DNA of 64,000 nucleotides. It comes from Pochonia chlamydosporia 170 (taxonomy: Eukaryota > Ascomycota > Sordariomycetes > Hypocreales > Clavicipitaceae). Below are positions 54,926 to 64,000 of this stretch, in pieces. The notes beneath the pieces are model-generated. The model saw only the letters and a list, made by a program, of their open reading frames with translations. It had not been told where the DNA came from and did no database searches. Location of the stretch: assembly GCF_001653235.2 (NCBI RefSeq), contig NC_035791.1:4464001-4528000 (forward strand). Direction: 5' to 3'. The translations under genes were made by a program, and so were the position numbers. The stretch's first letter is position 1; the number at the start of each line of letters is the position of its first letter.

Positions 54926-56110
54926 TTGGCTAGTTTTGTTTGTCAAATAGGGTTGGATTCTGGTAAGGTAGGTTGGATGTTGATTAGGTTGAGTAGGCGT
55001 GACGCCCCATGCGGTGATGTAAATGATTATGAATTTGAGGGAGTTGATAAATGGGGATGAGATTGGGGAATGCGAACTATTTCAAGTCCTGGCTGAGGGG
55101 ACCGCTTCAACTGATGACATTGAACCAGGTACTTCATTTTGATAGCCTGAATGATTTGGTTGGGTTTGGTCTGGTGGTTAAGCAGCTTCTAGTTTGGGCT
55201 GGTGCATCACTGGTGGTGTCACATTACGCACCAGTTGACATACTAAACATGTCGGGAATGGCACACTGGTCTAGTATTTCCCAGCGGGGACGTCAACCTG
55301 ATTGATTAAATGCCTGTTATTAATTGTGTTGCGTGCGTAGTCGATGTAGCTTACTGCGACAGTCCATTCCCCCAAGTCCCAAAGGGAAACCAGCGAACAA
55401 GCTACTCCCACGATGGCCTCGCCTCATCATTCGAATGGAATCGCAGCGACAGCTTACCGCTTCTGAGCAGCGGCAAAAGAACCGTCTGACAGCCCTGAGA
55501 TAGCTCCGACAGAAGTTCCCAACCATGGCTATTCTGGTCCCCTGCACGACGACTTGCAACTTGTGGCTGCCAGCCACCGGGGAGAGAATGGCGAATGGGT
55601 TAAGTCTGGTCCAACGGGAGGCGAGAAACGATGCGGGGGTTTGGCGTCAAACACTTGTTGTCTGGTGTCTGGTGCTGGTGTCTGCTGCGATTGATTCATA
55701 CATGGATTTATTGATTTGTTTGACCCTCAGTTTGCTTCAACTCCACTGTGCCGAGTGCCGGATCCATCCTTGTTCACCACCACCACAATGCCACATATTC
55801 CTACCAGGACCAGTTTCCAGAGCTCTCGCATAATAGTTGGCGTATTTATTTCAGATTTGATGCCCAGCATCTCGGGTTCTATTTTAATGTCATGTAGTGG
55901 GATGCCAACACATCTACCTAAGAGCTAACCCAGCCAATTGCCGTGGCTTATCCAGATTCACAACTACATGACAATAAATCATGACAACATAACATATAGC
56001 ATGTACGACCTTAGCATAACAATCCTAAAGTCACTTATATTTATTCCTTATTTAGAGTAGAGATTTAGCCACATACACCATTCTAACCGTTAACCCTTCA
56101 CAACCACCAA
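54926..56110. other. Intergenic DNA with CTGGTC-type words
   Basis: About 1.2 kb without a gene. The words TTGGTCTGGTGG and GTCTGGTCCAAC occur here, as in other deserts of the window. The right end is AT-rich (55950-56100) and is probably the hydrolase 3' region. Confidence 0.5.
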
Positions 56111-56872
56111 CTACTTCCCAAACGCCTTGGCCGCATCTTCCAAAAACGCAACCGTCTCCTCCGGCCGACTCAACATGGGCGAATGACTACTTTGTATCTC
56201 TCGAGCCTCCAATTCCACACCCCTGTCCTTAGCCATCTGAACCACCATCTTCTGCATCGCAATCGGCAGCCCCCTATCCTCCGTAGTCTGCAACTGCCAG
56301 CACGGCACGTCCCGCCACCCTTCGTACGAATCCTCGCCGCCCTCCTTGAGGACTTTGAGCGACTGGGGCAGTATCCTGCTCGCCCACATTTCTGCCTCTT
56401 CGTCAGGGAGGTCATGGTAGAACATGTCTTTGATGTCGGCCGTGATGACGGCAAAGCCAGTCTCGGTATCGGCTTTCCATGTGGGTGGAGGTGTGCCGCC
56501 CACACAGTCGAGGAAACTCATGCCTGCCGTGTTGAAGCCTGTCGCTATCAGGACTACGCCAATGACGTGGCCTGTTGCGGTTGAAGGTGCCGTTTTCTTT
56601 GAGAGCCCTTTGATGGCACTTAGGCCGACAAAGCCGCCGTACGAGTGTACGACTACCACGACGTCGAGTCCTGCTGTGGTCTCGAGCGTGATAGCATCAC
56701 GAGTAGCTTTGATGTCGTCCGCAAAGGAGACGCTTGGATCGCCATTGGTAGATGGAAGAGTCACAGCAACACTTTTGTAGCCTTTGGTTGATAGGACAGC
56801 CTTGACCTTGTCCCAAGTTGATGCAGCATGCCATGCTCCTGGGACTAAGACAAATGTTGGTTTGGAAGACAT
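56111..56872 (-). CDS. Alpha/beta hydrolase (esterase-like)
   Basis: A single exon encodes 253 aa, typical for a one-domain alpha/beta hydrolase. The oxyanion-side motif PGAWHAASTW follows strand 1. The nucleophile elbow is VHSYGG with S77, the catalytic base is H230 in SSHSPMLSRPEET, and the acid is probably D199 in TTEDRGLP. The pattern HSPMLSRPEE resembles salicylic-ester/EstC-like hydrolases and hydroxynitrile-lyase relatives, a common soluble family in fungi. No signal peptide is seen, so it is probably cytosolic. Real substrate is unknown. It stands alone between gene-free stretches. Confidence 0.88.
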   Translation of the reverse strand: MSSKPTFVLVPGAWHAASTWDKVKAVLSTKGYKSVAVTLPSTNGDPSVSFADDIKATRDAITLETTAGLDVVVVVHSYGGFVGLSAIKGLSKKTAPSTATGHVIGVVLIATGFNTAGMSFLDCVGGTPPPTWKADTETGFAVITADIKDMFYHDLPDEEAEMWASRILPQSLKVLKEGGEDSYEGWRDVPCWQLQTTEDRGLPIAMQKMVVQMAKDRGVELEAREIQSSHSPMLSRPEETVAFLEDAAKAFGK

Positions 56873-59395
56873 GTTGGGAATAGTGAAAGAGTAGTGTACA
56901 AATGAAGGGTAAATGTGATGAGGAATTAGACAAGACTTGGTGAAAGCCTACGGGATATTTATACTTTCACTTATATGTCATGTATTGCTGCCGCAGTGTG
57001 AAAGCCGGGTTGCCGGAAACTCTCATTTCGGTCCCCTGTCTTGCTATCCTAACAATTCGGAATATGACGGCAAGATTGCAACGAAAATTCCTTGTTTATT
57101 AGAACTAGTCTGTTTAACCGGCGTACAATACACATTTCGGGACGTCTTAACCAAAGGCCGCGAATGAACAGCGTCTGCTTCCTCTTGGCTCCCGGTCCGG
57201 ATCGAATCCAACGGGGCGGCCCCATCAACGGCTTGCTTGTGCCGGGGGTTGGCTTGAGCGCCGATGGGTTCGTCCGATGGGTTCGGCCCCATCATCGCCT
57301 CAGTCTGGCAAAGCGTCAAGGAACTCTGCGGAAATTGTGGGTCGTTCTAGAAGGAAGCATTGAAACAATTGCGGCTTCGCGCCGTTGACGATGCTAAACA
57401 TCTGATGACTTGGCACAACGGTGAGGTGGCGTACGGCATTATTCGATTTTCGCATCTATGTCTATATCGCATAATACACTGTATTATACCGTGACATGTT
57501 AGCTCATACTCGACGATAGACAAATACCGTATTCCAAACCCTCCTCCAGGTGTTGTTCAGCCGACACTGCATTGGGTATAAGATCATGTAGAAACTGTTA
57601 GCATGGTTAGATCTTCTTCTCTCAAAATTACGGCTCATTCACAACATGAGCGACATGGAATATTGCACCAACGCTTAATTTGGCCCCCATGGACTTTGTT
57701 TGCCATTCTGCGACAAACCATCTAAAGCAAACCAAACTGCCTGTATTCTTGTTGCCGGATAGTCGATCACGCACTGGCATATTCCATGCCAGCACTGCGC
57801 AACAACGTGAGCAGATTGTTTCAACGTTCTGCTGCCTGCCCATGAAGTCATAGCTCGCCCATAACACATCTCTTCAAGACCAACCATGCACAAGTCTGAC
57901 CATCTATGGCCTCTCTTTCTGGCCGATGCGGTGGGTCACAGACTTCTCGTTGCAGGGGAATGCATTGGATGGGGCCAATCTTGACTTGAGCCTCAACTTT
58001 CGGGGTCTGCCACTGCCCCCTCGCATTGACATCAGTCACTCCCCACTCAGCTGGGTCCCGTCAATCCTGGGAGATTCAAACCAAGATCAGCCAGCACTTG
58101 CTCGCCAATCCACAGGCCCAATCACAGTGTCTGAATGCCGGAACTCTGCAATGCAACATGGGTGCTTGGATATCGGCCGCCATATAGCAGCCAGGAAAAG
58201 GGTAAACCAGCCACGAAATGAAGCAATTTCATAGCTTTCTTCCAAAATCGTATTCAAAGGGAGCGAGTGACCTCAAAGTTACTTGCTCTTTCGGCTGCAG
58301 ATTTGCTCCAAGTGCTGCTGTTGGTCCTGTCACAGGCGCTTTGTCCCACCTCCACCAACACTCCTCCCAGCTGAGACCGGAAAACCTGCCATGGAAGTCA
58401 TATCCATTCGAAAAGGGGCGCCACTTGGCACTAGAACTGGCAGAATCGGTGTGACCATGCCGTCTGATTTGATCTCCTCCTCTCCTCGCAGATTAATCCA
58501 TTGGTTGTAACACATACAACTCACCCAGACCGCAAGACCGCCATGGTGGAGCAAACGAGATATCCGCTATGTAGCACAATCGGGCTCCGAATAATTAGAG
58601 AATCTTCGTTAAATATATCTTCATTGAAAATCCGTGTGCTTTCAAGCTGCCTGCCCATGGCAATCGAATTTCCGGATTCAAAGGCGTTGTTGGTTGAGTT
58701 GTGAGCATCCAGACGACGAGACAGAATACTTGCCCTCAATGATTCAATCTTGGGTTGTAATTCTCTACAAGCAAGAGCCTGTGCCCACATACAGAATCCA
58801 CTAGATGTTCATTCTTTCCGCCATATTGCTGAATTTTGGGTTGTTGTACTTCGCACTGAGGTTGACCAGAAGAGGGTGACCAGAGCCGTCCAGGCCCCGC
58901 CAATACGCCAACCAGTCTTACCGCTGGGGGCTGTTTTTTTTTTTTTGTCCGTCTTGCTGTTGTTCAACGTCACAGGTTGAGTCAAATAATTGTTTGGCTG
59001 ATCCATCCCGTCCAGTTGACTTGCTCGGATTCTTTGGCTAGGACGGGTCAACTAGCTGGGCTGTCAAATAGGTTTTGGCCATTTCCGTCAACCCTGGTCC
59101 AGACGAATCGGCAGAAGCATTTGAAGACGCACCCGTGGACCATGGGAGAGTCGACACATCATCAGCACCAGACAGCCAGCGAAACCCAACCACGCAACCA
59201 TCAAGACACCGCCGACTTCATATTTCACTGGAAGGCCCCCGTGAATAGCAGAGTCCTCCGACCTTCGACTCTCAACCATCATATCCCGTCGTCTTCATTC
59301 CTTTTGGTGGGCATTATAGCCAGCGTCCGTTTCGTTGCCGCATACCCCGCCATTAATTTCCACCCAACGGTACGGGCCGCAGCCGAATCCGAATA
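56873..59395. other. Gene-free DNA, 2.5 kb
   Basis: No supportable gene. Frames of up to 139 codons overlap and look random. A palindrome at 57471-57487 and a T13 run at 58934-58946 are present, plus one TTGACCAG word at 58862. The last part is the leader of the Cys/His-rich gene. Confidence 0.5.
57471..57487. repeat. Palindrome ATAATACA-C-TGTATTAT
   Basis: Eight-nt arms around a single C, an AT-rich perfect palindrome in non-coding DNA. No flanking target duplication is apparent. Confidence 0.75.
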
Positions 59396-60166
59396 ATGAG
59401 CTTGGAGCAGGATATTCATCGGTTGTTGGGCCAAGTAGAAGCAAACCGAGATGGCCGTCAGTCTCTAGGGCCTGATGACCAAGACTGGCCGCGTGGGTTT
59501 ACTTATGCCTCAAGTCTGGTCATACAAGAGCCGCAAGGTGTCAGAATGTCTCGCCACGAACGTTCTCCATCGTTGGCCACCAGCGCAACAAGCATGAGCC
59601 AAACCTTTGATACCTCCGATACCTACTCGGAATATTCAATTGCAACTACCGCTCCGCCGTTGTACGGCCCGGAACCTGCAGGACGGCAGCGTCCCATGGT
59701 GTCTGATGAGGTTGTGCGCTGGTTACCATGCGAATTCAGGCAGTATTCCTACTGCTATGCGAACTTCTCCTTGGAGGACGTAAACCTATGGATCGATCAT
59801 ATAATCAAAGACCATCTGCGTGGACATTTGCCAATGTACAGCATCTGCTGGTTTTGTGACGGCACCGAGGCCCACTTCAGACCTATGTCGAGTCTAACAG
59901 AGGATAAAATGGAGTGTTTCCGTCAGAGAATGTATCATATCGCTGGTCATTTTATGAATGGACAGACTGGTGTAGACATTCGACCGGATTTCCACTTCCT
60001 TGACCATATACATGATCATGGTTTGATTGACGAGGCAACTTTTCAAAGGCAAACGCAACGGGGGGAATTACCCAATCGCAATATGTTCGGCCATGCCCCC
60101 CGACGTGCGGCACAGCGCGACATGGTTGTGGAGGAGCGAGCCAGGACAAGCCGCCGCCGGCGTTAG
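59396..60166 (+). CDS. Cys/His-rich fungal protein (degenerate C2H2-like)
   Basis: A single exon encodes 256 aa. The first 100 residues are Ser/Thr/Arg-rich. The conserved part runs from ~108 to 205, with W-LPCEFRQYSYC, DVNLWIDHIIKDHLRGH, and CWFCDGTEAHF. Possible metal ligands are C112-x7-C120-x14-H135-x4-H140, then C151-x2-C154 with H181-x3-H185 far downstream. This looks like two loose zinc-finger-like units, and similar proteins are known to me only as fungal hypotheticals. The C-terminus is Arg-rich (ERARTSRRRR) and may be a nuclear signal. A DNA- or RNA-binding role is an inference. The ATG follows an in-frame upstream stretch with no other ATG. Confidence 0.75.
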   Translation: MSLEQDIHRLLGQVEANRDGRQSLGPDDQDWPRGFTYASSLVIQEPQGVRMSRHERSPSLATSATSMSQTFDTSDTYSEYSIATTAPPLYGPEPAGRQRPMVSDEVVRWLPCEFRQYSYCYANFSLEDVNLWIDHIIKDHLRGHLPMYSICWFCDGTEAHFRPMSSLTEDKMECFRQRMYHIAGHFMNGQTGVDIRPDFHFLDHIHDHGLIDEATFQRQTQRGELPNRNMFGHAPRRAAQRDMVVEERARTSRRRR

Positions 60167-62065
60167 ACAATGTTGGGAAGACACCACTGTAGCGGATGAC
60201 TCAATGGTGATTGATGTTGCTTCCATGTGGTGCAGTGTGGCAACAAGCCAGTCAACAAGGTCGCTGGTGTCAGATCGGATTTATACTTATGGTCGACTGG
60301 TTGGTGGTTGGTTTTTCACTTATACTCGATTGAGGTTGTCGCTTCTTGCTGTGGGACACAATCGGAGCTCATGCAGCCGCCCAATCTGTTCGGTCCCGAG
60401 TCCCAAGCCCCACCAAGAACGGGTGCACCCGAATTCACGCTCGGCAAAATGTATGAATTGGTCAGAAGAAGTCAATGTTGCCAAAGTTTCTTTGTGTGGG
60501 TGAGAGACCATGTCCATGCTGCAAGGTCCCACAAATTGCGAGTGCAAGTTGGTGAGGTCGGGCACCCCCAGCCAAATCTGGCGCCGAAAGTGAGGCGTGC
60601 AATAATGCCCAGGCTGGGCGAGCTCCATGGGTCTGGCATACCGGCTTTGAAGGGAGACGAAGTATGCAGAATTCGGCGAGACTTGGGCTGTCATTGTTCG
60701 GGAAATGAATTTGATTCTTCAGTAGTTGACTTTCCTTATGTTGAAACTTTCTTCGATCTGGTTGGGCTTCCGATGAGAGTTAGCAGGGGACCGTTGCCAC
60801 GTCTATCTGAGGGCGGAAACATGAGAGGGCCAGTGTGTAAGTGTCGGTCAACTCACCTGGTCTGCAGCTTGTCAGCGTCAGGATGGCGAGAAAGAAATCT
60901 GGCGGTTTCGATTCCTTTGTGTAATTTTCTCCGCCACTGTCAAGGACGGTGCACATGACCTTTCCAAGGCAGACGGGGCTCGATTACGGGAAGAACGACA
61001 GGAGAAGTGGGAAAGAGCGGTAACGGTCAAGTAGATTGTGCAGGAAGAGGAAGGCGCGGCCGTCGGCAGGAGCCTCGACTAGTTATTTTAAGCGGGGATT
61101 TCTTTTCTCACGATACTCGAGATTGACCATTTTGTATCTTAGCGTTATGCTCGCAATACGTTTCAACAAGTATTTTGCTTTCGACTCGGCAAGAATTGAG
61201 CTGTGGAATCTTGCAAAGCGAAAACCTTGCTCAGGGGAATGCTGTTTTGTAGATGACACCCCCGGCCACGGCTCCCCATCGAGGCACCACAAGGATTTCC
61301 GTCACACAAGTCGCCTCACTTCTTTGGATGTAAGACAGTTGCCACCGGCTTCCATTTCAACAAGGCGTGCCGAAAATAATTGGCTGCGGCTCGGCACCAT
61401 ATTTCGGTTAACCTTGCAAAGCGCGGTGCGGCCAGGCATTTTGACAGGCTCGAGTATGGTGGCGGTGCTGGATTTGGTGGCAATGGGCCAGCTTGCATGC
61501 TGAAAAGGAAGCACAAATTAAATCATGTCGGCTGAAGCGATTTATGCGACATTTAACTCGGCAGTATTACAGGAACGGTAATAGGTGATACCATGATAGA
61601 CCTTGTAGGTGATCCTGGCTAGGGTGTAAAAATAGGTACCCACGGGAATCCCACGGGTATCTATGACTTTTCTAGGACAAGATGAAAGACTCTTAATTTC
61701 CTACAAAAAAGAGTGGAATTATACGAATACTAAATACTTTAGACAGTATGATAATTGTTGTTGCCTCGTAGGCAATACCATACTGCGTTTGCTTGGAATG
61801 AGCGACTTGATCTTGACACCTTGGTTGTGGAAATCTACCAAGACATGCTGGTTTTGGCCACCACTGTTGCTCTAACTTGCACCCTCACTGCTCTCCCGAT
61901 CACAGAAATGCCTTCCTAGAACGCGCCGTGTTAGGCGAGTGATGCATCATTGGAGCGCCCGAGGCCATTGCTTCTTTTGTTGCTCTCCTCAGCGGATATA
62001 AGGCGCGAGGTAAGAATATCGATGCTGTTTCATAATGTCTCCGTATTAACAGACCCCAGCGATTA
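60167..62065. other. Intergenic DNA, 1.9 kb
   Basis: No supportable gene. The frame at 60227-60958 lacks an ATG start and has no domain. From ~61500 rightward the sequence becomes TA-rich, marking the edge of the block that contains the membrane protein gene. Confidence 0.5.
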
Positions 62066-62956
62066 TTAAGGTGTAGTAAATTTAAAAGAGGGAGGGTGAA
62101 CTTGCAACACAACTATCGGAAATAGAACTGATAACGTATATGTGAATTCATCAAGCTGGGCGGCCACCCCCAATTACCCCTGGACCACTTTCCGGGAAGC
62201 GAGGCGGTTATAGCGCGACACATGCTAATAAGAGTGAGGGCAGTGAGGCGGATCTGTGTACTACGCATAAGGTAGCGGTATAGTTTACCGCTTCTCAGCG
62301 CGGATAGTAAAGATTCGTAGGTCGAGCGAAATGTCTCAAGTAAGAATGGGGCGGTCACGCATTCAGCTAATGCGATAGTCGCAAAGGAGATCCTAGCATT
62401 GCAGGCGACGACAATCTCATAATTGGCCTGAGCGAAAAGGCCAAGAATAAAGAGCGGCTCGACTACATTGGCCACAAGGCGAATCGCTATAGCGATAAGC
62501 ATAAGCGTCCAGAAAAGCGTTAAGAATACTATACGCTTGTGACCGTAGAGAATAGGGGTTAGGATTAGATAGCCATAAAAGGCAAGTCCAGCTTCATGAG
62601 TCTATTAAAGTAAGCTAAGATTATTACGTTAATCGGATTAACTAGAGCTAGGATAGGGATAGAGATGGAGAGGAGTAGAAGCAAATTGCACTTACCGCCC
62701 ACCCAAGATTGGCGAACACGTTAGCGACTGCCTTATTAGTAGCTGGGTAGTTGGTATACGCAGTAGTATAAAATAGACCCTGGGCTAGAGCACACGCAGC
62801 AGAGGCGATAATAGGCACTAGGAGGATAGTCGTAAACCCACCCGTGATGCCAGCAACCATAAGGCCAGTAAGAACGTTAAAGAGCCCAATAGTAGTACGA
62901 ATTCCAGGGCCTGTTTCGAAGTAGGCTGGTGCATCAGTAGTTGTACTTTGTGCCAT
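62066..62956 (-). pseudogene. Multi-pass fungal membrane protein gene with C-terminal frameshift
   Basis: Exon 1 (62696-62956) and exon 2 (from 62601) join at a canonical GTAAGT/TAG intron to give about 249 aa if read to the stop at 62113. Hydrophobic helices include IGLFNVLTGLMVAGITGGF, LLVPIIASAACALAQGLFY, AGLAFYGYLILTPILY and LFWTLMLIAIAIRLVAN; EIRLATL-like SLLSALRSGKLYRYLMRSTQIRLTALTLI follows. These match a fungal-specific integral membrane family that I know only as uncharacterised. After CRAITASLPGKW the frame reads odd sequence, while the next frame reads VAAQLDEFTYTLSVLFPIVV, which fits the family's ending, and stops at 62066. A one-base loss near the C5 (62167-62171) or C4 (62177-62180) runs explains the shift. 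Codons CTA, ATA and ACT are frequent, unlike neighbours. It may be a young pseudogene, a recently truncated gene, or a sequencing error. Confidence 0.65.
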
Positions 62957-64000
62957 GGTCTTTGAACAGGCAGTTCCGAACAGTAATCGATCCCGATAGA
63001 AGAGACATGGAATTTATCAAACGGCTGTAGGAGTGAACGCTATCAACTCATTTATACCTACCTGAAAAACATTGTCTAAATTGTAATTATCTAATAATAT
63101 CCCTGGATTAGACTCCACGAAGAAGCACGAGTAATGCTCTCCAAGGATACAAGGGCGTTATCAAATTCGCCCGGCCGTAGAGACGCGCTGCCATGCGAGC
63201 AAATAGAGAGTATGAAACTGCCTCTATACGTACGAAGTACACCCCGTAGAGAATAGGGCTTTCTTTCGGCGTTCCCAAGCGCATGCACTCCTCCCCCAAT
63301 CTAGCGCCTATCACGGCAGGCTAAGTTTTAAACTCTACTTGAGCACATATGTAACATGACGCCACCGCTACCCGGTCCTATCAATCGTTATCAATCGCAG
63401 CCGCGCTCTGGGGTAACGGTGTATTGAGTGGCCGTGGGTTACGGCCAAGCCAGCCATACCAGGGGGACGTTCACCAGGCTGCCCAGCCCGTCGAGCATCT
63501 TGGGGTCTCGAACTTCCTCGAACTTCCTTTGCCTTTCTTTTGTCATTATCTTGGCTGTCGATAGCTTGGTGCCACAAGTGGCCGCCGCAAAGGACGCTGA
63601 CGTCAAGCTGGTTGGCAAGCATGAGGGCCACATATACATGTAGGGCAGGAAGAACATTGAAGCAAGTAAATCCGGCTACTAGATTGCAGCAAGATGGAGC
63701 GGTTGGATTTCTCCTCGATCAACTTTTCCTCGATCAACAAGACACAATTACCAGCCAACAGCAGCATTGATACGAAGCAGAAGGGATTAAAACTGCATTA
63801 CGAAGTACGCGACAACATTAATGATGGCTACATGTGTAACAACGACTCAGCCACACGGCTCTTGTAAGACAGCCCTCACAACGAAGTGTGTCTGCCAATG
63901 CCGCACGGCCGGACAAGCTCTGGAATCACCACGAACAGGCGGTGCTGCATGAGGACTGCAGAACAGTGACATCCTTACGGAGTATATGAAGATGTCAAGT
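62957..64000. other. Right-end non-coding DNA
   Basis: About 1 kb to the window edge, TA-rich up to ~63350. Short frames (60-87 codons) show no family features. One TACGGAGTAT word lies at 63976-63985. Confidence 0.45.

Noticed and set aside
57190..57215. GGATCGAATCC, resembling a tRNA T-arm
   Set aside because: The T-loop base is wrong for GGTTCGANTCC and no acceptor or anticodon stem can be paired around it.
60227..60958. 243-codon plus-strand frame
   Set aside because: No ATG start and no domain; Cys-rich parts are scattered and not in any known pattern.
63108..63314. Short minus-strand frame containing PILYG, as in the neighbouring membrane protein
   Set aside because: GTG start, only a ~17-nt match to the neighbour; too little to call a duplicate fragment.

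Overview
The window looks like nuclear DNA of a filamentous ascomycete (Pezizomycotina), most likely Sordariomycetes/Hypocreales and perhaps a Clavicipitaceae relative. The placement is inferred from gene content and style, not from any search. I resolved 21 introns. They are short (47-178 nt, most 53-96) and begin mainly with GTATGT, GTAAGT or GTACGT-type donors; several have CTAAC-like branch sites. Families typical of the group are present: an NRC-2 AGC kinase, a Bud6/Aip3 polarity factor, the YPD1 phosphorelay protein, a DUF3984-type protein and a FunK1 kinase relic. Genes lie on both strands and are transcribed separately; there are no operons, tRNAs, rRNAs or CRISPR arrays that I can see.

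Layout. 1-5.2 kb: 3' end of an organellar seryl-tRNA synthetase, a CorA-like membrane protein and nrc-2. 5.2-8.8 kb: gene-free leader/promoter DNA. 8.8-20 kb: a C2H2/AT-hook protein, an atypical SDR oxidoreductase, a tricalbin-like ER-plasma membrane tether, a GFA-fold zinc protein and a DHA1-type MFS exporter. 22-26.2 kb: an ITR-type inositol/sugar transporter, divergent from an APH-fold phosphotransferase, then a UCH deubiquitinase. 28.4-36 kb: convergent bud6 and elp1 (Elongator scaffold). 36-42 kb: accessory-looking DNA with a broken FunK1 kinase, a small secreted cysteine-rich protein and a possible retrotransposon Gag scrap. 42-43.2 kb: a DUF3984-type protein. 43.2-49.2 kb: a 6 kb stretch without a supportable gene, ending at ypd1. 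51-56.9 kb: a 2H phosphoesterase-like protein, a coiled-coil protein, a single-pass membrane protein and an alpha/beta hydrolase. 59.4-60.2 kb: a Cys/His-rich protein. 62-63 kb: a multi-pass membrane protein gene whose C-terminus is frameshifted, in DNA with different codon use.

Several housekeeping genes concern polarity, membrane and stress signalling (NRC-2 flippase kinase, Bud6, tricalbin, YPD1), but nothing in the sequence shows co-regulation. The most noteworthy points are: the secreted cysteine-rich protein, whose arrangement recalls bacterial fulvocin C-related proteins; a 54-nt intron without stop codons in the tricalbin gene; the frameshifted membrane protein; a ketoreductase-like SDR lacking the catalytic Tyr; and two words (TACGGAGTAC and CTGGTCAA) that recur in non-coding DNA far above chance.
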